Notes under the pieces: model-generated | What the model was told of the DNA's origin: nothing | What the model saw: the letters and a program-made list of their open reading frames with translations, nothing else | Database searches by the model: none | Position numbers and translations under genes: made by a program | Part shown: piece by piece, positions 24,961 through 33,262 of the stretch | How the letters are laid out: each line of letters begins with the position of its first letter | Numbering within the stretch: position 1 is the stretch's first letter | NCBI GenBank assembly: GCA_934597255.1 | Contig: CAKTQV010000001.1 | Span: forward strand, 186,001-250,000 | Direction: 5' to 3' | Length of the DNA: 64,000 nt | Source of the DNA: an uncultured Oscillospiraceae bacterium | Lineage (GTDB): Bacteria > Bacillota > Clostridia > Oscillospirales > Oscillospiraceae

Positions 24961-27900
24961 ATGAAGCGAATGAAGCATGGGTTTGCACAGAGGCTGCTCG
25001 TGACGCTGCTGGCGGCGCTGATGTTGCTGGGCGTATCGCCGCTGGGAGCGCTGGCGGCGGAGAGTGAGAGCGGCCGCGAGAGCGTTTACGAGGCGCAGCC
25101 GCTTCCGGAAACGGAGGTCGTTGAGACCGGGACGGAGGCGGAGACAGAAAGCGAAACAGAACCCGCGGCGGAAACCGAAACGGAGACCGCGGCGGAGAGC
25201 GAGGCGGAGGACGGCGGTCAGACGCCGGACGCGAACGACGCCGCGCCGCTGGAGGCGGCGCCGGCCAAGGTCGGGAGCGTGCACGTCATCGTGGAAAACA
25301 CGACCTATAAGGTGGCCGACGGCGCGCCCTGGGAGGGCGTGCTGGTGGACGCATGGGTCGATCTGACGGAGGAGTCGACCATGATGAGCTGCGTGGCCGA
25401 GGCGCTGGAGGGCGCCGGATACACGCAGGAGGGCGCTTCGGCCGGCTATATCACGGAAGTGAACGGGCTGAAGGGCGCCAGCGTGACGATCGGAGAGGAA
25501 AAGTACGAATACGCCGGCTGGATGGGCACGCTCAACGACTGGTTCGCCAACGAGGGCTTCAACGCATTCACCGTGAAGGCCGGGAAGCTGGCGGACAAGG
25601 ACGAGATCCGCATGATGTACTCGCTGACCATGGGCGAGGATATTGGCGGGAGCTGGAGCAATACCGACAAGACGGTCAAGGCGCTGACGGTGAGCGCGGG
25701 GGCGCTTGACCCGGCGTTTGACAAGGACACGCACAGCTATACGCTGGTGGTGCCGGAGGGGACGACCGGCGTTATCGTGACGCCCACGGCCTCGAACAAG
25801 AATTATCAGGTGCGCGCGAGCGTCGGCGGGACGGAGTATAAGCGTACGCAGATGATCCCCGTGACCGACGGGGCGGTCATCACGGTCAAGTGCGGCGACC
25901 CCGCGTGGCCGAGCATGAACGCGAACACCGGCGAGGCGCAGGTGTACACCCTGACGGTGCAGGTCGGCGAGCGGGTCAAAACGGCCGATGTGACCATCCG
26001 CGCGCAGGCGGCCGGCGCGTATCTGTGCGGCTTTAAGGAGACGCAGACCGTGGCGGCAGATCTGGCCGAGAGCTACGGCTATACCGACAGCGTGGACGGC
26101 GTTTCCGCGCTTGACGCGCTCGTGCGCGCGCATGAGCTCGTGTTCGGCGAGGCTTACACCAAGGCGACGGCGAAGGATTATCTGATCGTCAGCGATTACG
26201 GGTATGTGACCACGCTGTTCGGTGAGAAGACGGGAAACAACGGCTTTTTCATCAACGAGGGCTATCCCAACGACGGGACGGAGTCCACGTATGGCGGCTA
26301 TAACGGGACGCTTGTGACGACGCAGGAGATCGTGGACGGCGACGTGATAGATTTCTTCATCTATCAGGACTCTTACTGCCTTGACTACTACACATGGGTG
26401 AGCGCACCGTCGGCCGTCGGCGCGGGACAGGGCTTCAAGGTCACCGTGACGGGCCTTTACGCTATGTATGGCTATCGCTATAAAACGCCGGCGGAGATGA
26501 AGGCCGCCGCCAAGGCGATCGACGGCGGCGTGACGCTGGTGTGGATCGACGAGGCGACGGGCGCGGCGACGAAGGCCGAGCTGCTCGTGGACGAGGACGA
26601 GCCGGAATGCACGGATGAGGACGGCGAAGCCTATGTGACCGCGCCGAAGACGACCGGCCGCTATCTTCTGGCCGCGGCCGGAAACGAGGACGAGGACGTG
26701 TACGTCCTCATGAACCCCTGCGTCGTGAACGTGGCCGAGGCGCCGAAAAGCATTACGGTCGAGTACGTCGGCGACCGGATGATGGGCGGGCAGCTCGTCG
26801 GCAGTCAGGGCGACACGTTCCGGTTCCGGGCGCTCGACCCGGACGGAAACGAGACGCCGGTGCGCTGGAGCACCAGCTCGTCTTGGCTCGGGACGCTGGA
26901 CGCGGACACGGGCGTATTTACCGTGACGAGCACGCTCAGCACGGGCGGCGCGAGTTATCTGTATATCACGGCGGCGTCCACGCTCGACGCGAGTGTGAAA
27001 AAGCAGCAGAGCTTTAGCCTGACCGGCTATGAGATCGGCACCTATTATCAGAATCAGACGGTCAAGCTGTCCGAGGACGGCCAGACGGCCAAGACCGCCA
27101 GCTTCAGCGGCGGCGTGAACGGCTGGAACGTGTGGAGCTGGGACATCCCGGCGGGCGTTGCGGAGCCGGATTCCGATCCGGGCAGCGGAAGCTCGATCAA
27201 ATTCAACTGCCTGCGTCCGGGCGTTTTCACGGCCCGCGTCGCCGTGAAGGGCTTTGAGGACACGATGAACTCGACGGCGACCATCACCGTGACGGGCGTG
27301 GCCGTGGAGGACACGGAGGGCGTGCGCGGCAAGCGCTATGTGGAGCTGAGCAGGGACGATCCCGCGCCGACGGCGCAGCTTACGGCCTATGTGGGCGAGG
27401 GGCTGACCGTGGCCTCGTGGTCGAGCGCGGACGAGACGATCGCAAGCGTTGACGAAAACGGTCTCGTGACGGCGCACAAGGTCGGCACGACGCTCATCAC
27501 GGCCACGGACGACAAGGGCGCGAAGGGCGGCATCAAGATTGTCGTCACGGACGCGGATACGCCGTACTTTGAGGCGCTGGAGCTGCTGACGACCGCCGTG
27601 AACGGCTGGAAGGCGGGCGTGACGTTCCAGCCCACGACGCTGGAATACAGCGTGGCGATCAAGAGCTACTCCACCAGCACGCTGACGCTGCAGGCCACGA
27701 CGCTGTACGACACGAAGAAGTATACGGCCACGGCGAGCTATACCGACGTCAACGGCGAGAAGGCCTCCGTCGCGGTCAACAGCGGCAAGATCACGTCGCT
27801 GACGAATATCGCCTTTGAAAGCTCGGACGTGACCATCACGCTCGCGGACCGGAACGACGCGGCGAACAAGACGGAGTATGTTCTGCATGTCACGCGCCCG

Positions 27901-30900
27901 CGCGACACGACGAAGGCGATCAAGGCCACGACCGGCATCGTGCTCGTGCCGGACGGCCGCGCGCTGGTGAGCGCCAAATATAAGGACAAGGCAGAGGGCA
28001 CGATGTTCCAGCTGGACGCGGACGGCGAGCCCACGACCAAGACCGGCGTTGCGACGGGCGTATACGGCTATGAGACCTATCTGCTCAACGGGACGGAGAA
28101 GTTTGCGCTGACGCTGACGTCGAGCACGGCCTATGCGCATCTGCGCTGGAGCGCGGACGGCGGCACGAGCTGGACGGAGCTGCCGCAGGGCGGCGGCGTG
28201 ACGGGTCTTTGCGGCTTTGACAAGGACGGCAAAGCCGAGATCCTGGTGCAGATCATAGACGATACGAGCTATGTGAAAAACAAGAAGGCCGGACAGGACG
28301 GGTTCGCGCTCGGCGAGGGCGAGACGGCTGTGGAATACCGCGTGAAGGTCGTTTCCGTGAGCTCGTCGGTGAAGGACGCGCAGCTGCTGACGGCGGAATG
28401 CGGCGCGGGCGACTGGTATCCCACGTTCGACCCGGAGAAGAACAGCTTCACGATCCTTGTTCCGAACGGGACGACGACGGCCGAGCTGCGCTATACCGCT
28501 GTGAAGGGCGCGGCGGTGGCGATCGGAAAGAACGCGCAGACCCCGGACGCCGACGGCGTTTACACCCTGACGCTCAAGACCTCGGCGCAGTCGATCACCG
28601 TCACGTCGGCTGACGGGCTTGTGAACAGCTACAGCTTCAAGCTCACGGCCCGCAGCAAGTACGACGTGCCGGACCGCGTGGTGGATTACTTGTGCATCGG
28701 CAGCCAGTATACGAACGGCGGAGGCTGGGGCGGCTATGGCATCAATCCGGAGGCCACGCTGGCCGGGTCGCTCAAATCGGTCGGCAATTTCGGCGGCTAC
28801 ATCACCTATTACTACGAAAAGGCGATCGAGGATGATCCCAACAATCTTTACGGCATCGACTTTTACGTTTACGGAAACTCGAGTGAAAGCAATCAGGCCA
28901 GCATGGCCGAGGCCGGACAGGTCTATGTTTCGCAGGACGGCGTGAACTGGTACGCGCTGGCCGGGTCGGAGCATTATGAGGACAAGGCGATCTGGGACTA
29001 CACGATCAGCTACGTCAAGGGGGCGGACGGAAAGTCCTACTGGACGGACAACCAGGGCAATTCCATGAAAAACAGCGCGCCCGCCTGGCCGTCCTCGAGC
29101 CTGTATTATCTCAACGACGTGGGCGCGCAGGATTCCTACCGCTTCACGGGCGTTCTCCTCAAGAGCCAGGAGGATGGAACGGTCATGGGCTCCGGCACGA
29201 CGAGCTCGTTCGCCGCGGCCGCGCGCTTCGGCTATGCCGATTATTATGCGAACGGCACGCTTGGCACGGACGTGAACCCCTATGTGGAAAAACCGACGTG
29301 CTCCAACGGCTTTGACCTGGCCTGGGCCGTGGACAGCGCGGGCAACCCGGTGAAGCTGGACAGCGTTCACTATATCCGCGTGGCGACGGCCTCCAACATC
29401 TGGGCGGGCGCGTTCAACGAAAAGTCCACCGAGGTGACGTGCGTGATCCGCACGACGGCGCAGAGCGCGCCGGTCGGCAGGACGGCGGAGCCGACGTCGG
29501 TCACGCTGTCCGACGGAAACGGAAGCAGCAAGACGGTGGAGCTGGCAGGCGGGAAATCGGTTTATACCGTGAGCGCCGGCGGCATGCGCAGCGTGAGCGT
29601 GACGGTGAACGGCACGGACGCGAACGCGAACGTGTATGTCAACAACCAGCGCGTCGGCGCGGGAGAGGCTTCGTCCGCGCTGAGTATCCCCGAGGGCGGG
29701 ACGAAGCTCGTGCGCGTGATCGTTCAGAGCGGAAACGGCGAGCCGGCCGTGCTGCTGCTGAAGCTCGTGGACGGAATGGACGAGCAGGAAGTGGCGGCCA
29801 TCGGCGAGGTGGAGGCGCTCATCGACGCGATCGGCACCGTGACGCTGGAAAGCGGCGAGAAGATCGACGCGGCGCGCTCGGCCTACGACGCGCTGAGCGC
29901 CGCGCAGCAGGCGCTTGTCGGCAATTACGTGACGCTGAAAAAGGCGGAAGCGGACTATGCGCGGCTGGGCTATGAGAAGGTATACAAGGAAACGCTCGAC
30001 TACATAGCCGCGCTGGGCACGCCGGGCGTCGGCTCCGTCGGCGGCGAATGGGCCGTGATCGCGCTGGCGCGTTCGGGCCGGAGCGTGGACGAGGGCTACT
30101 ATACGGCGGCCATGCAGTATGTGCTTGACAAGGGCGATGAAAACGACCGCCTGGATGAGGATAAGCCGACGGAAAACGCGCGGCTGATCCTGGCGCTGAC
30201 GGCCATCGGCCGCGACGCGTCGAAGATCGCGGACTGCGATCTGACGGCGGGGCTTGACGAGATGGCTTTTGCCTCAAGGCAGGGCGTCAACGGCCCGATC
30301 TGGACGCTGATCGCGCTGGACAGCCACGGCTGGCCGGAGGCGGGCGATGTGACGCGCGCGGCGCTCGTGCGCGCGATCCTGGACGCGCAGGGCACGGACG
30401 GCGGCTGGTCGCTCACGGGCGACGGGGCGGATCCGGACGTGACCGGCATGGCGCTGACGGCGCTTGCGCCGTATTATAAAAACGGCGACGCGGATGTGAA
30501 GGCGGCGGTGGATAAGGCGCTGGCGTGCCTGTCCGCGATGCAGGACGACAACGGCTGCTTTGCCAGCTGGGGCAGCGCCAACAGCGAAAGCTGCGCGCAG
30601 GTCGTCACGGCGCTGACGGCGCTGGGCATCGACCCGACGGCGGACGAGCGCTTTGTGAAAAACGGGCGGAACCCGCTGGACGCGCTGTGCGCGTTCGCAT
30701 CCGAGGGCGGCGGCTTTGCCCATCTGGCCGGCGGAGAACGCAACGCGATGGCGACGGAGCAGGGCTGCTACGCGCTGGCGGCGTACTTCCGCTTCCGGGA
30801 GGGGAAGACGAGTCTTTACGATATGAGCGACGTGACGCTCAGCGCCGGCGATGCCGTTTCGGACGCCAGGGCGCTCATCGACGCGATCGGTACGGTGGAC

Positions 30901-32223
30901 GCGGACAGCGGCGAGGCCATTTCCGCGGCGCGGCGCGCTTACGACGCGCTGGATAAGGAGGAGAAGGCGCAGATCAAGGACGGCGCCGAGACGATCAGGC
31001 AGGCGGAGGGCGAGTACGCGGAGATCGTGAAGGCGATCGAGGCGGTCGAGAAGCTCATCGACCAGATCGGCACCGTGTCGATCGAGGACGGCCGGCGCGT
31101 GAAGATGGCGCGCAGCGCGTTCGACAAGCTGCCCGCCGCATCGCAGAAGCATGTGAAGAACCGGGCCAAGCTGACAGCGGCGGAGGAAACGCTGCGGCAG
31201 CTTGAGCGGGCGGCCGCCGTGGAAGCGCTCATCGAGGCGATCGGCGAGCCGGAGAAGGTGACGAAGGATAAGCGCGAGGCCGTGGAAGCGGCGCGCTCGG
31301 CCTATGACCGGCTCAGCGCGGAGGAAAGGGCGCTTGTGAAGAACTATGACCGGCTGACGGCGGCGGAGCGGAAGCTCGCCTCGCTCGACCCGAAGGGCGG
31401 CACGAAGGTCATCGGCAGCGGCGATACGAAGCTGCTTCTGGACGGCGTGACCTATATGGTGGACGCGGAGGCCGCGGCGCTGATGAAGCGCATCGCCGAG
31501 CTGCGCGACAACGGCGGAATGGACGACGAGGGCATCCTTGACGCCTACAGGACCTATGACGCCATGAGCAGCGAGCTGAAGGCGCAGGTGTTCAATTACG
31601 ACGATCTGGAGGCGCTTTGCACGGCGCTGGGCGTTCGCGGCCATCACGACGCCAAGACCGGCATGAAGGCGGAGGGACTGCCGTGGTACGTGATGCTGGA
31701 GGTCGAGGCCATCGACGGCGGCAGCGAATACGAGACGGTGGCCGGAAGCATCGGCCGCAACAAGCTGGCCGGACTGTGGCGCATCGGCTTTGTGAACCGG
31801 CTGACCGGCGAGCCGTTCGTGCCCTATGAGGATGTGACCGTGCGCATCGAGGCGCCGGCGCACGAGGGCTTTGAGCAGTTCCGCATCGCGCGGCTCGGCA
31901 GCGACGGCCGCGTGGAATACAGCGAATGCGCAGTCGAAAACGGCTGGCTGAGCTGGCTTGTGGCCGACGAGGGCGTGTACGGCTTCATCGGCGGCGAGGC
32001 GGAGGCTTCCGGGACGCTTGAGCCGGAGGAAGAGACGGCCGAGCCGGAGACGGCGAGCGCGCCCGTGGAGGCCGCGCCGGCGGAGGAGCCGGAGGCGCAG
32101 ACGGCGCAGCACAGTCTGCTGTGGCTGTGGATCGTGATCGGCGTGCTGGCGCTGGCCGTGCTGATCGCGGTGATTCTTCTGAAAAAGCGGGAGCGCGAAA
32201 AACAGCGCGCGGCCCGGCACTGA
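24961..32223 (+). CDS. giant surface protein with DUF4430, Ig-like and transcobalamin-like alpha/alpha-toroid domains
   Basis: A 2,420-residue secreted, membrane-anchored protein. In order, with approximate positions: signal peptide 1-33 and an acidic ETE-rich linker to 100. DUF4430-like domain 103-225, cadherin-like beta-sandwich 239-335, second DUF4430-like domain 348-480. Ig-like (BIG2-type) domains 596-690 and 780-864. Further cadherin-like sandwiches between 869 and 1235, and a unique domain 1234-1499 (GGGWGGYGINPEATLAGS, YGIDFYVYGNSS). Another sandwich lies at 1508-1600 and a helical spacer at 1614-1671. An alpha/alpha toroid of prenyltransferase/transcobalamin type spans 1675-1957 (DAQGTDGGWSL, MQDDNGCFASWG). 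Three helical spacer repeats cover 1967-2144, then a beta domain to 2360 and a membrane helix 2388-2410 with a basic tail. There is no sortase motif. Toroid plus DUF4430 in one chain behind a cobalamin riboswitch points to corrinoid capture. Confidence 0.85.
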   Translation: MKRMKHGFAQRLLVTLLAALMLLGVSPLGALAAESESGRESVYEAQPLPETEVVETGTEAETESETEPAAETETETAAESEAEDGGQTPDANDAAPLEAAPAKVGSVHVIVENTTYKVADGAPWEGVLVDAWVDLTEESTMMSCVAEALEGAGYTQEGASAGYITEVNGLKGASVTIGEEKYEYAGWMGTLNDWFANEGFNAFTVKAGKLADKDEIRMMYSLTMGEDIGGSWSNTDKTVKALTVSAGALDPAFDKDTHSYTLVVPEGTTGVIVTPTASNKNYQVRASVGGTEYKRTQMIPVTDGAVITVKCGDPAWPSMNANTGEAQVYTLTVQVGERVKTADVTIRAQAAGAYLCGFKETQTVAADLAESYGYTDSVDGVSALDALVRAHELVFGEAYTKATAKDYLIVSDYGYVTTLFGEKTGNNGFFINEGYPNDGTESTYGGYNGTLVTTQEIVDGDVIDFFIYQDSYCLDYYTWVSAPSAVGAGQGFKVTVTGLYAMYGYRYKTPAEMKAAAKAIDGGVTLVWIDEATGAATKAELLVDEDEPECTDEDGEAYVTAPKTTGRYLLAAAGNEDEDVYVLMNPCVVNVAEAPKSITVEYVGDRMMGGQLVGSQGDTFRFRALDPDGNETPVRWSTSSSWLGTLDADTGVFTVTSTLSTGGASYLYITAASTLDASVKKQQSFSLTGYEIGTYYQNQTVKLSEDGQTAKTASFSGGVNGWNVWSWDIPAGVAEPDSDPGSGSSIKFNCLRPGVFTARVAVKGFEDTMNSTATITVTGVAVEDTEGVRGKRYVELSRDDPAPTAQLTAYVGEGLTVASWSSADETIASVDENGLVTAHKVGTTLITATDDKGAKGGIKIVVTDADTPYFEALELLTTAVNGWKAGVTFQPTTLEYSVAIKSYSTSTLTLQATTLYDTKKYTATASYTDVNGEKASVAVNSGKITSLTNIAFESSDVTITLADRNDAANKTEYVLHVTRPRDTTKAIKATTGIVLVPDGRALVSAKYKDKAEGTMFQLDADGEPTTKTGVATGVYGYETYLLNGTEKFALTLTSSTAYAHLRWSADGGTSWTELPQGGGVTGLCGFDKDGKAEILVQIIDDTSYVKNKKAGQDGFALGEGETAVEYRVKVVSVSSSVKDAQLLTAECGAGDWYPTFDPEKNSFTILVPNGTTTAELRYTAVKGAAVAIGKNAQTPDADGVYTLTLKTSAQSITVTSADGLVNSYSFKLTARSKYDVPDRVVDYLCIGSQYTNGGGWGGYGINPEATLAGSLKSVGNFGGYITYYYEKAIEDDPNNLYGIDFYVYGNSSESNQASMAEAGQVYVSQDGVNWYALAGSEHYEDKAIWDYTISYVKGADGKSYWTDNQGNSMKNSAPAWPSSSLYYLNDVGAQDSYRFTGVLLKSQEDGTVMGSGTTSSFAAAARFGYADYYANGTLGTDVNPYVEKPTCSNGFDLAWAVDSAGNPVKLDSVHYIRVATASNIWAGAFNEKSTEVTCVIRTTAQSAPVGRTAEPTSVTLSDGNGSSKTVELAGGKSVYTVSAGGMRSVSVTVNGTDANANVYVNNQRVGAGEASSALSIPEGGTKLVRVIVQSGNGEPAVLLLKLVDGMDEQEVAAIGEVEALIDAIGTVTLESGEKIDAARSAYDALSAAQQALVGNYVTLKKAEADYARLGYEKVYKETLDYIAALGTPGVGSVGGEWAVIALARSGRSVDEGYYTAAMQYVLDKGDENDRLDEDKPTENARLILALTAIGRDASKIADCDLTAGLDEMAFASRQGVNGPIWTLIALDSHGWPEAGDVTRAALVRAILDAQGTDGGWSLTGDGADPDVTGMALTALAPYYKNGDADVKAAVDKALACLSAMQDDNGCFASWGSANSESCAQVVTALTALGIDPTADERFVKNGRNPLDALCAFASEGGGFAHLAGGERNAMATEQGCYALAAYFRFREGKTSLYDMSDVTLSAGDAVSDARALIDAIGTVDADSGEAISAARRAYDALDKEEKAQIKDGAETIRQAEGEYAEIVKAIEAVEKLIDQIGTVSIEDGRRVKMARSAFDKLPAASQKHVKNRAKLTAAEETLRQLERAAAVEALIEAIGEPEKVTKDKREAVEAARSAYDRLSAEERALVKNYDRLTAAERKLASLDPKGGTKVIGSGDTKLLLDGVTYMVDAEAAALMKRIAELRDNGGMDDEGILDAYRTYDAMSSELKAQVFNYDDLEALCTALGVRGHHDAKTGMKAEGLPWYVMLEVEAIDGGSEYETVAGSIGRNKLAGLWRIGFVNRLTGEPFVPYEDVTVRIEAPAHEGFEQFRIARLGSDGRVEYSECAVENGWLSWLVADEGVYGFIGGEAEASGTLEPEEETAEPETASAPVEAAPAEEPEAQTAQHSLLWLWIVIGVLALAVLIAVILLKKREREKQRAARH

Positions 32224-32240
32224 GACCCAATAAAAACAGT

Positions 32241-32271
32241 CGGCAGGGGATAAAACCCCTGCCGGTTTGTT
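32241..32271 (+). terminator. terminator after the giant surface protein
   Basis: A 9-base stem CGGCAGGGG with an ATAAAA loop, followed by a short mixed T-run (GTTTGTT). Confidence 0.7.
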
Positions 32272-32324
32272 ATATGCCGGATGCGCCGCCGAAAATAAGC
32301 TCTTGAAAATTTGAAAAAAGGGCT

Positions 32325-32424
32325 TGACATACGGATGTCGGTATGCAGTTTTGATATCGCCGAGGGGGACAGCCCCGAAGCCCAAAAGGGCGAGGCGGTC
32401 AGCTACACCACCCGAAAGGGGGTG
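32325..32424 (+). promoter_or_regulatory. structured leader of a 20-residue ORF
   Basis: A TTGACA lies at 32325-32330 and overlaps an imperfect CATAC-N8-GTATG dyad, a possible operator. No well-spaced -10 element follows. Three short hairpins then stack: GGGG...CCCC at 32365-32376, GCCC-AAAA-GGGC at 32380-32391, and CACC-A-CCC-GAAA-GGG-GGTG at 32406-32424. The last has a GNRA loop and contains the ribosome binding site of the small ORF, so translation is probably gated. Confidence 0.5.
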
Positions 32425-32429
32425 AGCAA

Positions 32430-32492
32430 ATGCCGGTGATTATAACGCTACATATCTTCGGATTAACTGTAACGATTAGAATCAAAAGGTAA
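32430..32492 (+). CDS. 20-residue amphipathic peptide (sORF)
   Basis: ATG at 32430 follows AAAGGGGGTGAGC, a very strong ribosome binding site, and the frame ends at TAA 32490-32492, directly before a terminator. The peptide (MPVIITLHIFG, then LTVTIRIKR) alternates beta-branched hydrophobic residues and ends in basic residues, so it could insert in or lie on a membrane. The unit of leader, strong site, tiny frame and terminator looks like a dedicated small-protein gene. I do not know a family for it. A type I toxin-like peptide or a regulatory leader peptide are both possible. Confidence 0.5.
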   Translation: MPVIITLHIFGLTVTIRIKR

Positions 32493-32526
32493 GACCGCCA
32501 CCCCGGTACGGTGACGGTCTTTTTTA
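32493..32526 (+). terminator. terminator of the 20-residue ORF
   Basis: A 10-base stem with one mismatch (GACCGCCACC against GGTGACGGTC), followed by TTTTTT. It begins one base after the stop codon. Confidence 0.85.
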
Positions 32527-32595
32527 AGATTATTCCATTACCGAGCTGACCGAAACGGTCTCGCCCTTGCGGCTTTATAATACACCTTGGGAGGG

Positions 32596-32793
32596 GTGAC
32601 GTCAATAGGCAAGACAAGCAGCGAATCAAAAATGCGCTGGATGAAAGCAAATTACAAGCGGTACCAAGTGCAATTCCGAGTGGATGACGACGCCAACTTG
32701 ATCCAGTTTGTCGAGCAGTACAAGGCCGAGCGCGGAACGACCGAACTTTTCCGCGCCGGGATCGAAAAATTAAAAAAAGAGGGTCTGTGGTGA
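32596..32793 (+). CDS. small ribbon-helix-helix-like protein
   Basis: About 65 residues from a GTG at 32596; alternative starts are TTG 32587 and ATG 32632. The core MKANYKRYQVQFRVDDDANLIQFVEQYKAERGTTELFRAGIEKLK has the strand-helix-helix pattern of Arc/MetJ-type small DNA-binding proteins often carried by plasmids and integrative elements. TATAAT at 32576-32581 puts the transcript start near 32588, so translation would be nearly leaderless. A perfect inverted repeat ends the unit. It sits between the 20-residue ORF and tRNA-Arg and may be a leftover of an integrated element. Confidence 0.6.
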   Translation: MTSIGKTSSESKMRWMKANYKRYQVQFRVDDDANLIQFVEQYKAERGTTELFRAGIEKLKKEGLW

Positions 32794-32828
32794 CCCTCAA
32801 AAATATAGCGTACTTAGATGGCAAGCGA

Positions 32829-32871
32829 AAACCCTTGATATCCCTGAGCAGATCAGGTTTATCAAGGGTTT
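32829..32871. terminator. bidirectional terminator between the RHH-like gene and tRNA-Arg
   Basis: A 12-base perfect inverted repeat (AAACCCTTGATA and complement) with T-rich flanks on both strands. It serves the RHH-like gene on plus and the tRNA on minus. Confidence 0.75.
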
Positions 32872-32876
32872 TGCTT

Positions 32877-32953
32877 TGGCACGGCATGAGGGATTCGAAC
32901 CCCCGGCCTTCTGGTCCGTAGCCAGACGCTCTATCCAGCTGAGCTAATGCCGC
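32877..32953 (-). tRNA. tRNA-Arg (anticodon ACG)
   Basis: Read on the minus strand, the 77-base sequence folds as a full cloverleaf. The acceptor stem GCGGCAT pairs with ATGCCGT (one G-U). The D arm is TAGCTCAGCTGGATAGAGC. The anticodon stem-loop is TCTGG-CTACGGA-CCAGA, with ACG at positions 34-36. The T arm GGGGGTTCGAATCCC and an encoded CCA end complete it. ACG reads the CGN arginine codons through inosine. Confidence 0.95.
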
Positions 32954-33021
32954 TCGCGCCTTGATAATATAGCACAAGCCAAGCCGGATTGCAAGTCTTT
33001 TTTACGGCGTTTTTTGTTTTT

Positions 33022-33183
33022 TTACAGGCCGATGGTTTCCGAGATGCCCTCGACGACGTCGCCCATGGAGCGAAGGGCCTTGCCGATGGGGGATTTTTTC
33101 TTTTTCGGGGCGATAACCATACCCACGGCGGAGCCGACCACGAGGCCGAGGCCCATGCCTTTGACAAAGGTCATTTTGTTCAT
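33022..33183 (-). CDS. YtxH-like small membrane protein
   Basis: A 53-residue protein with an N-terminal glycine/valine-rich membrane helix (GMGLGLVVGSAVGMVIAP), then KKKK and a short amphipathic tail, the usual layout of YtxH-domain proteins. AAAAGGAGG lies at a good distance from the ATG at 33183. The role is unknown; relatives are associated with stress or the cell envelope. It is the first minus-strand gene after the tRNA. Confidence 0.8.
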   Translation of the reverse strand: MNKMTFVKGMGLGLVVGSAVGMVIAPKKKKSPIGKALRSMGDVVEGISETIGL

Positions 33184-33262
33184 TTTTTCGACGCCTCCTT
33201 TTCGACTTTAGTATGACCCGGAGAAGGCGGCGTATGAATGGAAAATAACAGGGAAGACGCTT

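Noticed and set aside
23005..29370. 2,121-residue open frame on the minus strand
   Set aside because: It is antisense to the riboswitch-controlled genes. In this GC-rich sequence the antisense frame of long genes stays open by codon bias; its product is low-complexity Arg/His/Val-rich without domains or ribosome binding site.
32877..32953. tRNA-Arg as attachment site of the phage block
   Set aside because: The phage block starts 11.5 kb away, with housekeeping genes between, and no repeated tRNA 3' end was seen.
32399..32977. 192-residue minus-strand frame spanning the tRNA and the RHH-like gene
   Set aside because: It reads through tRNA-Arg and two terminators, and its N-terminal sequence is simply translated tRNA.
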